A stretch of 64,000 nt of DNA, from NCBI GenBank assembly GCA_037577475.1, contig CM075188.1, positions 6,792,501 to 6,856,500 on the forward strand. The letters are read 5' to 3'. Below, one piece after another: positions 52,480-64,000 of the stretch. The DNA comes from Chaunax sp. Z400. Its lineage: Eukaryota; Chordata; Actinopteri; Lophiiformes; Chaunacidae. Made by a program: the position numbers and the translations under genes. Position 1 is the first letter of the stretch. Every line of letters begins with the position of its first letter. The notes under the pieces are model-generated. The model did no database searches, had not been told where the DNA came from, and worked only from the letters and a program-made list of their open reading frames with translations.

Positions 52480-52740
52480 TTCAAAGGGAGTGCAGCAAAA
52501 CAGCTATTCTCTGCAGCAGGCTTTGATCAGCTTTTAAGAGAAATCGATTGGAATTGTTTCTCTGCCCCATTTTAGAAGACATCTCATCAAAGTGAGTTGC
52601 AAATGGTCTAAAGTCTACAAGTGTTCATTTTGCTTCCTGTAGTGCTGCAAATTTACTAATTGACTCTGAATTTTGGCTGCAGGCAATAACCTAATAAGGC
52701 CATCCAAGGTTAATGACAGACCCTTTTTAGACTGGCTGAA
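52480..52740. other. Candidate conserved noncoding block
   Basis: Unique sequence with AGGCTTTGATCAGC (TCF/LEF-like core), TGCAAATTTACTAATTG and TAATAAGGCCATCC. It lies about 0.8 kb upstream of the fourth coding exon. Inference only. Confidence 0.25.
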
Positions 52741-53542
52741 TGTCTGACACCGATATGTGGTGGTAGTGAAAAACAATTATTACTTACATACGAGACACTT
52801 AGGGCAGAAGCCTCTGACAGTTGGTTGAAACACTGTTATTCTGTGTGTTATATGCTATGTTTCCTCATAGTAATACCCTGTGCATCAAATGCCACTGTTG
52901 TTCAGACTGAGATTCCCAGCCGTTGGTTGTGCTACTGCTTTGCAGCCATCTCTTCTCAAGAAACCAGCACCACAAATCTCAGTGATTTAACACCTTTCTC
53001 ATCCAAATAGCTGGAGTCAGCACAAGTGTCATGTGCCATTGCCAATCTGCTGTCATGGCGTCCTCTGCCAAACAATTTATCGCTTCCCCTCCTGTTTTAT
53101 TAGCCATAGATTATGGGTGGTTGTGGACAGTGTAGAGCCTCTGCTGTCGAGGTAGCCTTGTAATTGACTCTGGGGAGGCAGGGTGGATAATCGTTTGAGT
53201 GTAAATCACAGTATCAGTAAATAGCTGTTGAATACTGCTGTTGTATGTTCACCATTCAGCATTTATTTTAGTTTTTCATTACTCTCTAGTTAGGATTCCT
53301 TGTAGCCATGATAGCAGTATCTGTCAGTCAGTCCACATCTCTGGACCCAAGATAAATATCTCAACAGCAATTTGATGGATTTCACGTTTTTCATGCACAT
53401 ACAGTACTTGATCTTCAGAGGATGAATCCTACTTTGTGATTTTCAGCCCATACATTTCAGTTTTTCTTTTACTAAGCAGAATTCAAGTATTTTTTTTATA
53501 CAAATGTACGTTTTTCTTACAAACGTTTCTGCTGTTTTTCAG

Positions 53543-54139
53543 AACTCTGGATCCTCTGCAACCTCCACCCCTAGTGCTCCAGTTACTGGTTACAAGCGTA
53601 TGGTCATACCAACCCAACCACCTCTGACTGCTACCAAGAAGTCCACAATCAAACCTCAGGCTTATGGGGGAGGCTCATCTGTACCCCCTTCCTCGGTCAG
53701 CCCAGTGGCCAAGCCTCCAAGCCACACAGCTCCTCAACCTGTCCCAGCTTCCTACACGACAGCCTCAACCCCAAGCCAGCCAACCTTCAATGTCCAGGTG
53801 AGGTCAGCCCAGCTTGGCCCCCAGCATCAAGTTCCAGGTGGACATCAGTATGGCCAGCAGCCCATTCGCAGCCCTGCACAGGTGCAGTACATGCCTGCCC
53901 AGCTAAAAGGTCCTGACTTTGCCTATGGACCACCACAGCCTGGCTTTTCTCCAATGTCTCAGGGTGCATATCAAGAACAGAACCTTCCAGGAGTACCTCA
54001 AGTAGGTGGCTTCGGCTCCAGGAGACCTGAGCAGGTCCTTACTCAAGCATACCAACCTCCAGGCCCCAAGAAGACCTACATCACAGATGTACCACCAAGC
54101 TTGGCCCCCTACACCCCTGGGCCGGCTGTTCCACCAAAG
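53543..54139 (+). CDS. lpp: lpp, fourth coding exon (large Pro/Gln/Ser/Thr-rich linker, residues 142-340)
   Basis: The acceptor TTTTTCAG ends at 53542 and the donor AAG|GTAAGA is at 54139/54140. The exon is 597 bases, 199 codons, phase 0. Signature blocks shared with vertebrate LPP are VTGYKRMVIPTQPPLTATKK (residues 155-174), then PQPVPASYTTAS and PTFNVQVRSAQ, and near the end GPKKTYITD. Between them the sequence is disordered and rich in Pro, Gln, Gly and Tyr, as in the linker ahead of the LIM domains, and the middle is poorly conserved. The next exon in the family starts the pre-LIM acidic region and LIM1. It is not found in the remaining 9.8 kb, so the protein is cut by the window edge, not truncated biologically. 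An open frame runs 39 bases upstream of the acceptor but is intronic. Confidence 0.95.
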
Positions 54140-54289
54140 GTAAGAATGTTTTTCAAAGGTTTTCCATCATAAATGCAACATACCTCACCATCTGCCATCA
54201 TTTTTAGTTTTTGTAAACATAATTTGGCAAAAGCAATTTGTCCACTCATTTATCCATTCATCCCTACATCTGTCAATCCTTGTCAAATA

Positions 54290-54575
54290 TTCAATTCAAT
54301 TCAAGTTATTTATATAGTGCCAAATCACAACAAAAGTTATATTAAGGCACTTTCCAAAAAGAGCAGCTCTAGACCGACTCTTTATTCTAAAGAGACCCAA
54401 CAATCCCACTTGAGCAAGTACTTGGCAACAGTGGCGAGGAAAAACTGCCTGTTACTGGGCAGAAACCTCTAGCAGATCCACAACTCAAAGGTGGGCGGCC
54501 CTCTGCTTTGATCGGTTGGGGTGAGACAGATAGTGAGAAAGAAAGATTGGGAGATAGATGGGGAGAGAGAGAGAG
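54290..54575 (+). repeat. Fish interspersed repeat (GCCAAATCACAACAA family)
   Basis: It begins with tandem TCAAT units and continues with TTATTTATATAGTGCCAAAT, then GAGACCCAACAATCCC, then GGCAACAGTGGCGAGGAAAA, then GGTGGGCGGCC and a purine-rich GAGAGA tail. I know this order of phrases as a very common dispersed repeat of spiny-rayed fish; I do not assign a class. Short frames across it are meaningless. Confidence 0.7.
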
Positions 54576-54699
54576 GTCAGTTACTTATTCTACTCTGCAT
54601 TGGTGGCTAAGCAGACTAGTCCAGGCATCCATTTCCCTGCCACGTGTCACAGCTCTGGAGAATCCAGATGCCTTCCCAGGCCAGCCCGGATGGTTAAGC

Positions 54700-54793
54700 C
54701 CTCCAGCGTGTTTTTGCTTCGGCCTGGGGCTTCCTCCCACTTATCCCTGGAATACCTCTACAGGGAGGAGTCTGGGCACATCCTGATTGGATA
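54700..54793 (+). repeat. Second dispersed-repeat fragment
   Basis: GGGGCTTCCTCCCACTTATC followed by GGAATACCTCTACAGGGAGG and CATCCTGATTGGAT recalls a fish repeat whose consensus carries an accepted-looking CTCCC...GGAACACCTC...GGGAGG order. It lies just downstream of the preceding repeat and may be part of a nested insertion. Confidence 0.45.
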
Positions 54794-55524
54794 GCAGAAA
54801 GCGCAGCAGTCAATCTTCAAACCACTCTGGGATATTTGACTCTGCTATCTTAAAGTCTGAGGCTTGACACCATGGGAAGAAAACTTGAGAGGAAAAATTT
54901 TTACTCCTTGTTTTCAAAATTCTGTCCTTTCAGTCATGATCTCGTCCTCCACTCCGAGAGGGGACCAGCTCCCGGATCTTGTTGTCTCTCCAATTTGCAA
55001 AAGATATTTGGTTTCTCTTCTTCTTTTTTTGAATTAGCTTCTCCCTGCTATTAGCTGCATTTTAAGTCCCCTGGTAGTTGCGTACATAACATGTTGTCAA
55101 CACATCAAACCTCTGTCCCATCCTGTCGGATAATGGCTCACTCTTTTCACAGGTGAGAATTTTTGTTGTTACTGCCTCCCCTGTCGGCTCAGAGGCTGAA
55201 CGAAAATGTCCCCCGATTCCATTTTTGTACCTTTTCAGACTCAACATCAACTCAGAATAAAGGTGTAACATTCTCATCTTAAAAATACAGTGTGAAAGTG
55301 AGCTTTGGTTTACTTCAGTACAACATCTGCATAACTGAAATAGTGTCATTGGTGTACAAACTCCACTTTATCTTAATGAGCATGATCCAGAGCGTTTTAA
55401 ACTCCTTCAGTTGCATCAGTTGTCAAAAAAAGTCCTCAGATCAAGTGTTGATCCCATCTATTGAGCCCTGGAGCTCAGCTTGGTATTGTCATTCTTCAAG
55501 GTCTCCAACAGTAGTTAAGCACAT

Positions 55525-55685
<161 letters not shown>

Positions 55686-56829
55686 GTGTACTACACTGGT
55701 GCAGCATAAGATGGGTTTGCTATGGGGAGCTGAACCATCTTTCATTGAAATGCTCAGAATAAACAGTTGTTTTAACCTTTATGAATTTTAAATAAAGATC
55801 TTGTCTGTTGGGGATTTACACCATCTGATTTCATTTGTCTCATTAAAGTCATCACATATTCATGTGTTTATATTTACTCACTGTGCGTTGTAAACTTATG
55901 CACATAGCTTTTTCATTATATATATTTTTCTTTTAATTTCAATCAATGCCTACAGTTAAAGATCTAAAGGTAACGACACATTTCTTTGTGTTCATGCATT
56001 ATGAGTGCTGCATGTGTGCACAGTTGTAATTTGATAAGTTAACCAGCATCATCCGGGATAACTTTAAGTTTGTAAGCTAAGAAGTGAATGTTAGAATAAC
56101 ATTACAGTTTAATGCTACATATTTGCATATCACACCTACTACACAAGGATTAAATATTTTTACACTGCAGTACAAGAACAGTACACATCTTCTACTATCC
56201 CCTGCTGAAGACGAAGAATATCCTTTGTCTTTTAGCACAGTATTATTTATATAACTAGGGAATGTTTAAGACCTTGTTTTACAGGGTTCTTGGTTTAAAA
56301 TAAGTCAGCTAAACACTAAGAAGTCAACTGGAGACAGTGTTTTCAAAGGACTCATTGATATATCGTTACCATACAGTGGTCTGACAGCAACAGAGCAGAT
56401 AAAATCTTCCTTGTGACACATGACAAAGTCGACAGCTTTTGTCTATTTCTGTCTGCTGTGAAGGACCCAGTGTTTCAAAAATTACAAAGGATTTGAAGTG
56501 GTAAATCTGTCTCTTTAAAGTTCACTTTAAACTTCACATGTGCTGTGAGAGAAATGAAAGTTTGATATGTGTAACAATAAGGGCGCAGGCCTTAGCCAAA
56601 AATCAGGCTGAACTGTCTTCTTATTTTCTATGCCTTATGGAGCAGAACCACTTTTTTTTAATGTTTTTTTTTTAAAGTTCTTAGATTTAATAGTCCATTC
56701 TTAATCAGTGTCGTAGGTGTTCCATGTATTCACACAAAGGAATGAAATACTAACTAACACAAAAAAGTATATTCATAATAAGCTTAACAACCACTACATT
56801 TAATTTTGGCAAGAGAGCTATGAGACTGT

Positions 56830-57110
56830 CATGGGCCAGGCCTGAAGCCTTTGAAAGCATTGCAAGACATTGGACCTTTTTATAGAACTGTTCATGACTG
56901 AAAAGACAAAATACTGTCATCCCTTAGAACAGAGTAGTCGCTGCCAGAGAGACAGCTATTCTAATCTCAATATATCCAGCCTTCGACAATCTCTGGAAAG
57001 TGAAAAGCCCTTGAGTTTTGTTTAATTCAAGGATTTTATGCTGGTTTAAAATACAAACTGGGCCTCCTTGCCTTCGGGAATAGCTCATCAAGGACTACAT
57101 TTTACTAAAC
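56830..57110. other. Candidate conserved noncoding block
   Basis: Unique non-repetitive sequence with TGGGCCAGGCCTGAAGCCT and CTGGGCCTCCTTGCC, no ORF and no transposon signature, about 2.7 kb into the last intron. Inference only. Confidence 0.25.
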
Positions 57111-58713
57111 ACAAATTAGCTTCAACATTGCAGAGTATCTTAAGAATAAGTCTAATTATATTTGTTCAGAACAAAAGTCTACATTTTGCTTGAGAAGCTT
57201 GCTTTGGTCCCAGTATGATGCATTATTAAAAAAAAACAAAAGGTGGCATTTAATAGATTTGTGAGCATGTCTTTGATTTGAGATAAAAGCAAAACACTAA
57301 TTTTACAGATATAGAGTATGCTATATATATTTGTCTCTCTTTCCCAAGGATATACGGTAGCAGGATAATAGGCTCTGTGCCCCCACTGCTTTATTTGAAT
57401 GCTTTGAAACATATCAGGAAACTTCATGCTCACACATTCAGCGAAATGATGTGCAGTAAATGACTCTGTGGTGTCACATCATGTTAAAAAAAACTGCATA
57501 CAAACCTTAGCTCTAATCAGACTTTTTATACATTTATGCCCAGTGGAGCAGATCTTTAATGCCAAAATAGACCAGAGGCATTATAAAACCAAGATTAGAA
57601 TGAAAGCAAAATCTGCCTGCTTTGCCTTTGTGATCGTCACTCTGCTTGACCCGATGTTGTGACATGTTCACAACATTTAACCATTGGTGTTAAATCTGCT
57701 TGTGTTGTGTCTCTTTTAATCCGTTGTGTAAACAAACCAAAGCATAGTCAATTAAAAGAACTATTTACACATTTTTCATGAATATAAAAAATTATTTCCA
57801 GTCACTTAGAATTGATGATCATTTTTATTTTATGAAAAACCCACAGCTTTCTCTGTAGGGGGTCTGTGACTTTGATTGAGGACTTTATTAAAGAGATTAT
57901 TTCACATAATTGAGGGTATTCATAGAAGGTCAGTGTCATTAGAAGTCCAAGATGAACTCCTTGGATTAATTTCCATGACCCTAGACTTCTGATTAGCTGG
58001 CTGCTCTGCCGCCCGCCCCCCCCCCCATCATCTACTGCCACCCAGCACCCAATCCCTTAATGTTTTCTTACTCACAAGTAAAGTGAAGGTGTAAAAACAA
58101 CTTCTCACATCAACAGGCACTAAGAATGCTTAATTAACCGAATCCAGCAGTGTTAGATCTCTGTTGTACTCCAAAAAAGTTAAGGATTTAATGGCTGCTG
58201 GTTAACATACCAATTTCCACGAGTCTCTGCTTCTTTCCTGAAATTGGGGGAAAGCTAAGCTGGATGTTGTGTTACTGCTGAGCTTGAGTGACGTTTGAGA
58301 CAGGAGGATTATTTTCAACTGCTCAATCCCTGCAGCCAGCGAAAGCCCCCTCGAAGGTCAATGATGGTTTCAACTGTCAAACATGTTAAAATATCTGACA
58401 TGTCTCTGCCTTCTGGTCCTGACCACTTTGCCTTTTGCCTTGCACAAGAACATTTACATATGGTTCCATCAGAATGAGTCCCAAAGACCATTTAAATACA
58501 TGTGTGCTGGCACTAACAAAGTAGTCTGTGTAAACACTGCTTTAGAAATGATCTTTGATAATGAATTACTCTTATGTTCAAATGGTAGTTCATGGTTTTT
58601 GTACAATCTATTTTTACTAACATATGCATCTAGAATGCATCATAAACACTGATTAAATCTTGCAAGACATCATTTATTAGCTATCATGATGGAAAGTGCA
58701 GCATGGGTCTGAC

Positions 58714-59423
58714 CTGGGGCCGGTCCCATAGAGTGAGTTTATCAAACAAGCCAGGCTGAGTTAAGTCAGTCTTTTCCATACAGCAAGTTCAGCATAGTTT
58801 AAGCAGCTATTATGGTAACTTGTGCTTTGAAACTAGCCTGGTCCGGGTCAGGCTGTCTGTCAGGTTAAGCTTCAGTTGTAGCTTAACCAGAGTTTCTGTT
58901 ACACTGGCCGGATGGAAAAGAGCATTTTACCACTGACTCTCTAGTGCGCTGAAAAGATCATTTGACTTTATTAATTATAATTGTTCATGAAAATGCAATC
59001 AACTTAAATAATCAATTAAATATATTAAACAATAAATGAAAGCACCTACAAATGTATTTATTTATATGTTATGTGATATCAAACTTGTAGACTTATGACA
59101 TATAATTAGTCTCAATCAAAATGACTCCAACTTAATGATATCTACATCAATAGTTAAAAATGGAATTGCGAAAAAACAGTTAAATCAATATGCCTCTATC
59201 TATTCCTTTATTTCTCTAAGTCCTTATATAGCCATACTTATATATATATACTGTACGTACCATCATGAATTATCATTCATATTCTATATCAGCTCCTGGC
59301 TCAGTTTGGTTGCATGGACTTGAATTGAGCTTTATGGAACTGCTCTAGCTACGAGTGAGTTGGTAGGTTCATTCAAGTCTGATGCCGGACTTTTCTTAGC
59401 GCGCTTTATCAAACAGGCCCCAG
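58714..59423. mobile_element. Non-autonomous DNA transposon, probably hAT-like (710 bp)
   Basis: The left end CTGGGGCCGGT and right end ACAGGCCCCAG are inverted copies; TTTATCAAACA occurs on both sides, imperfectly, inside the repeats. Directly outside lie GGTCTGAC (58706-58713) and GTTCTGAC (59424-59431), an 8-bp target duplication with one mismatch, as made by hAT elements. The interior is AT-rich and has no transposase frame. A PIF/Harbinger origin with a shorter duplication cannot be excluded. Confidence 0.75.
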
Positions 59424-59679
59424 GTTCTGACTAAAATATGCTGGAAATATTTATAGCACTTTTCAAAAAGTAACAAGGGCATTACAGTAAAACAAGGAAT
59501 GAAAAAGGTTGATAAAATCCAAAATATATAATAATATGAAATGATAACGTCATAGTTAAAGCAATTAACTACATTAATAAAAATAAAATCAGGTAACCAG
59601 ACAACATGTGAATCTGTTAAAAAGGGCACAAGTTAACTTTAAGGATATCTGATTTGAAGTATTGTAGGTTCTGGAACTT

Positions 59680-59840
59680 TTCAGACATGCAGGACAAGCA
59701 GTATCAGAGGATTGTACTAGGGCAGTCAGTTGTGTTTTTCTGTGGAGGATATGCCCCAGAGGTTGCATGTAAATTGGTAATAAGTGGGGACTTGGGATTG
59801 ACCCCTGTGGTACCCCACATGTACAAAGATTTGGCATTGA
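59680..59840 (-). pseudogene. Non-LTR retrotransposon reverse-transcriptase scrap
   Basis: The minus strand reads CGVPQGSIPSPHLLPIYMQP and then LGHILHRK. This recalls the LINE reverse-transcriptase motif GVPQGSxLGPLLFxxYxxPLG found just ahead of the YADD active site. The YADD box itself is gone, and the surrounding frame has no further similarity. It is a small decayed fragment. Confidence 0.6.
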
Positions 59841-62659
59841 TAATGGCTACTAGTTTTGTTTTGTGTGGAAATACCAATTAATCATAATAGTCTCTGATGA
59901 TTCTTATTCTGCAGTGCCTGAATAGTAAGAGGGGAGAAGAGTAAGAGCCGCCTTCCTTTCATGTGCACTGGAGGTTATTATATTTATGCCTGGGAAGGTT
60001 ATTGAGTCAGAAGCTTGTTGTGCTTTAGATCATAAATGATGCCTTTTCCTCAGGTGACCCCAGCTGCCCTATACTGTCAAGAACTATGAGTAGCTCTTAA
60101 AAAAAGAAGCTGATTGAAGGCTCTCGCTCTGCGGTTGATGACCAGAGAGGTCGCTTTGCTTGATGCAGGATTAACGTTTAACTACAAAGTGGGAGCTCAG
60201 GGCTTTGACAAGATGAAGACATGTCATCCACATCCCTGTGTCCCCCTCAGACGCACCTGGAAACCTGTTGTAATACTCCTTCTTTTCTAAACCATCTATT
60301 GATAGAGAAATACTCCCATTTTGTATTGTACAGATGTTGTGAGGTAACAGTTGTGAAAAAAAATGTTTGGAAATTATGTTGTTAAGAGTTATTGATATAA
60401 CACAAATTCACTTTCTATTTCTGACTGCTGAGGTATTTTCATTTCTTTCACAGATTTATAGAGCCCCTGAACGCTCATCCACATGTTATTGTGTCTTTTT
60501 CTACCGTCTAATCTACAGATTTTCCCTCGGGCTACAAGATAAAGAAATAAATACTTCCTTATAATCCTGAGGAATTCTTAAAATCTATTTTTACTAAACC
60601 TTGTTAACACAACATCAGAAACAAACAGCCTTAAATTCTTACTGCATGTGTATGTCAACACATTTGTTAATTTGCTTTTCAAATCTCACCCTGTTTAAAT
60701 TACAGAATCATACGTTCTATTTCTGTTGCAATTTCGGTCCAATGAATGTACAGTTGGGTTTTCAGAAAGATGACACCTCTAAAATAAGCTTTTTCTGTTG
60801 TTTGTGCCTGTGTGTGTGTGTGTTTAATTTGGGTGAAAGGTAGTGAGCCTGACAACATAATTAGAACACATATTGGTAAGTTTCTCTACAGTGATATTGC
60901 CTTCACAGAATAATTAAACACAAAACAAGTTTCCAATTATACCTGTGAGACACTTTTCAACAATTATTTTCTTGTCATTCTTTTAAGAAATTAAGATCAT
61001 CACACAAAACAAGCACTTTGCATATTGTTCATTATGCTTGATTCTTTCATGCAGTAATTATTCACCTAAAGTAAAGTAAATGTATCTGCATTAATATTAC
61101 ACATGAATAACGAATAGTAATGATATAATAAGAGTAATAGTATAATAATAGCGAAAGTTTATCTTTGGTGTCAACTGTTCTTGTGTTTTTTACACAAACA
61201 GGACACATAACTTTCGTTTCTTTAAATGGACATTGTGATCTTGTGTTTTTGATGTGGGAGAGTTAATTGATTGACAGGAACACTGCAGCATTTTCTTGTT
61301 AGAAATAAGTTGCAGGTTATTTTTAGCATTACTCACCAAAATGACTTGTTTACATCCTTCAGGCCTGTCAAATTCTAGTAAGTCCTATTTAAAAAGCTGA
61401 TTATTTTGCATTGTTTTTCCAGTCTTCTTCTTTCATGACTTTGCTGGCACATTGCTGTGTTTATTAGCACGTTACCATGGCCTTTAGCACTTGTGTGCTC
61501 ATGCACATATGTCCTCGTGTGGATGCACAAGAACAAATAAAACACAGACATGTCCATAGACAAGTGATATGAAACTCCACAAGGTACCTTTAAGTTGTGA
61601 GAACATAGTTTCTAGGTGGCAAACATTGTTTAAATAGTGATGCTTTGACTTCTTCTATTCAGTGTCGCGATAGCAACAGAAGTCCTTAATTTAAAATAAA
61701 GAGAATTTTACCTCGATTGGCCTCAATATTTTTCCAAAGATCCAAAGTTATTATCTCTTAAAAATCAAAGCAGTGGGGAATTTAAGTTGGTTCCTATTGT
61801 AAACTCACAAAAATGCAATTGTTGATTCACATAAATATCATAGGGATGTTTTTTTTTTTTTACTCAAAGCTGCTACAGGCATCAGTTAGGGATGTGCATG
61901 TCAATTTATTGTTCATGTTTCTAACCAAGGCATTGAGGTGTCAAATGATCAATTATTAGTTGGGGGGGGGGGGATTTGGAGGTTTGAGGCAGAATCAGCA
62001 GGTGCAAGGGTTTAAAGACAGGAGTCTAAAAGCCTAAAAGGCGGTTCGGTACGTAAGTTAATGTAAACACTGTCAGTATCCATTCACAAACCACATGCAT
62101 TAATAGTGTACATAAACATGTTAAATAATAAAATTAGAAATGAAATAACATGATGTGCTTAGTGTGAATATTTAGATAGAACACTATTCTCACAGTCATT
62201 TAATTCCATGTAGTCACATACTACAGAAAAAGCTACTTGAGGCAGTTTAATCACCTCCTCATGTCACTGTGGAATATTAAATCTTTTGTCACATATCAGT
62301 TTGAGCGACTTGTGCCTTGTAACCATGCAGCACGCATTCTTCTCAGAAGTCGTTACAAATCAAATGCAGGTCAGACTGTGTGACAGGGATCAGTTGGATT
62401 CTTCTTGCATTGCATAAGTAAAAGCCACAGTTTATAATTATAATGAATAATATTACTTGGTGTTTGGTGGTGGGCCACACTGGCTCTGGTTACTGAATGC
62501 TTCACAGACTAAAGGTCAGCCCACTTGACCTGATCCTTGAGGTCAGTGATGGAAAGTGAATCTACTTATGTTTCATTTTGTCATGCCAACACAGCAGAAA
62601 GCGTCCTTCCAGTAGCTGCCTCCAGTCTTAAAACAAATCTGTAACAAATCGTTGGTGTA

Positions 62660-63130
62660 AATAGAGCTGCAGGCGACAACAGAAACTGATTAGGCCCATT
62701 AAGGGTAAGGGGGGCATTATTATTGAAAACTATGTCAGAATATTATGTAAAAGTGATTAATGGTCAAAGCAACAGACATTTTGTGATAGGCTGTTGCAAA
62801 TATGAAAATAATTAAATGTTATTTTGGTCACTTTCTGGGTAATTTATTGTCACTGTGTTTATGGGCTTGTGTATTAGGTTATTAGGTCCAGGTATGTATT
62901 ATCAAGAGCAAATCCAAAGTTCATGGGACTTATGGCTGTATTTGAAGGGAATTAATGGAAAAGTCTTCCTTATAAAGCCATTAGGAGGACTGCTCAATTT
63001 ATAAAAGAATTACAAATTAATGAAGACTTAATTATTCAGAAGCATTCATGACAAACTCATTGGGTGGATTAGAGAATTTACCACATCTACTATTAAATAT
63101 ATAAAGGCACCAGATGGAAAATTAAACGGT
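62660..63130. other. Candidate conserved noncoding block (470 bp)
   Basis: A long, unique, AT-leaning stretch with many homeodomain-type cores (TGATTAGG, GTGATTAATGG, AAATTAATGAAG, GGGAATTAATGG), free of repeats and coding frames. This is the strongest-looking noncoding candidate in the window. Inference only. Confidence 0.35.
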
Positions 63131-64000
63131 TAAATTTCTGCTGTGGAACAATGTGTTGATGAGGGGATTCTTGTATTGTTTGTATTGTTGGACTCATGTT
63201 CCTGCCAGTGGTTTCACTATTCCACAGATTGATGAGTCGGTGGTGCTAATGGGCCAAAACATGTAGTAGTCATGAGTTTAAGCAAGAAATAAATTTGTTT
63301 ACAAGAAACCTGAGCAGTGCACCTTTAAAATATCATCTAGTATCACATACTTGCTGCACATTCTTTACATTTTTTACATTTTGCAGTTCATTCATTAATG
63401 GGCATGTGCTAAATTACTGCAGGTCAACTTGCCTTTGTGTATATGTATTACTGGCACAATTAAATGTAACAGAGCCTGTGAGAATTATTACTGAAAGTTA
63501 TGTTTGCTGTTTTGAGTCACTGGAAAATAAAGTTTAAGCAGCTTTTTTTGCTGTTTTATTTTGCTTGTTTTTAAAGATATTCATGAAAGACTATGGTTCT
63601 TAATGAAATAAGCCACAAACAGCCTCAGATTCTGTCTGATATAGTTGGTTTTTATAGAGTTTAAGGTTTTCTTTTGATTGTAAAATCATTCCCTGGGATT
63701 CTTGGAATTTCTCTCCATAAATTAAATATTATTTTAAACGTAAAATTTAGAAGATTATTCATTAAATTATGATTATTATGATCATATAATTTTCCTATAT
63801 TATTCTTTTTTATATATGGCTTTCTGTGGTAGCAAACAATAATTCCTCCTAAAAGCACAAACTGAACAAACAAAGCAAAGACAAATGTAGCAAGGGATCA
63901 TGGGAGTTCTTGTCTTCATTCTTAAATGACCACTGCTGCTGATGAAACATTATCTGATGTGACTCAGCAGAAATGTTCACAGACGAGGTCATATTTGAAG

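Larger units (their letters stand above)
38751..53542 (+). other. lpp coding intron 3 (14.8 kb, phase 0)
   Basis: GT at 38751 and AG at 53542. The intron contains a fish interspersed repeat at 40465-40567, a deleted Tc1/mariner element at 41176-41996, an 18-bp palindrome at 48037-48054, an unassigned 134-codon frame at 45729-46133, and candidate conserved blocks near 42735-43000, 52480-52740 and 53030-53190. The remainder is AT-rich unique sequence in which I recognise nothing. Confidence 0.9.

Noticed and set aside
53504..54172. 222-codon frame as a single-exon gene starting at 53504
   Set aside because: The first 13 codons lie before a clear acceptor (AG at 53542) and the last codons lie after a GTAAGA donor; only 53543-54139 matches LPP.

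Overview
This is vertebrate nuclear DNA, almost certainly from a teleost fish. The window is dominated by introns and has no operons. It carries fish-type repeats: Tc1-like transposons, a tRNA-derived SINE, a CR1/L2-like LINE tail, hAT-like ends and long TG microsatellites. The one host gene I can support is lpp (LIM domain containing preferred translocation partner in lipoma, zyxin family). It lies on the plus strand and both of its ends fall outside the window.

Four lpp coding exons are visible, with exact GT/AG boundaries and compatible phases: 19132-19331 (start codon at 19136), 34983-35086, 38628-38750 and 53543-54139. Joined, they give 1020 coding bases, or 340 codons. These encode the N-terminal proline-rich half of the protein: the alpha-actinin-binding segment, an EVH1/VASP-type proline motif, a leucine-rich nuclear-export-like helix, and a long Pro/Gln/Ser/Thr-rich linker. 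The C-terminal LIM-domain exons are not in the window and must lie beyond 64000. The 5' UTR exon(s) should lie before position 1 or are unrecognisable here.

Layout: 1-19131 is the upstream (5' UTR) intron, with a decayed Tc1 element (16046-17360), a LINE 3' end (17725-18558) and a SINE. 19332-34982 is the first coding intron, with a second SINE carrying a perfect snap-back, hAT-like ends, a TG microsatellite and conserved-looking noncoding blocks. 35087-38627 is a short intron. 38751-53542 is a large intron with an internally deleted Tc1/mariner element (41176-41996). 54140-64000 is the start of another large intron, with a fish interspersed repeat, a 153-bp TG tract, and a 710-bp non-autonomous DNA transposon with probable 8-bp target duplications (58714-59423).

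I found no clearly novel biological system. The best leads are complex, homeodomain-core-rich intronic blocks that read like conserved noncoding elements, an 18-bp palindrome made of two nuclear-receptor half sites, and several transposon structures. Conservation calls are inference, because no alignment could be run.
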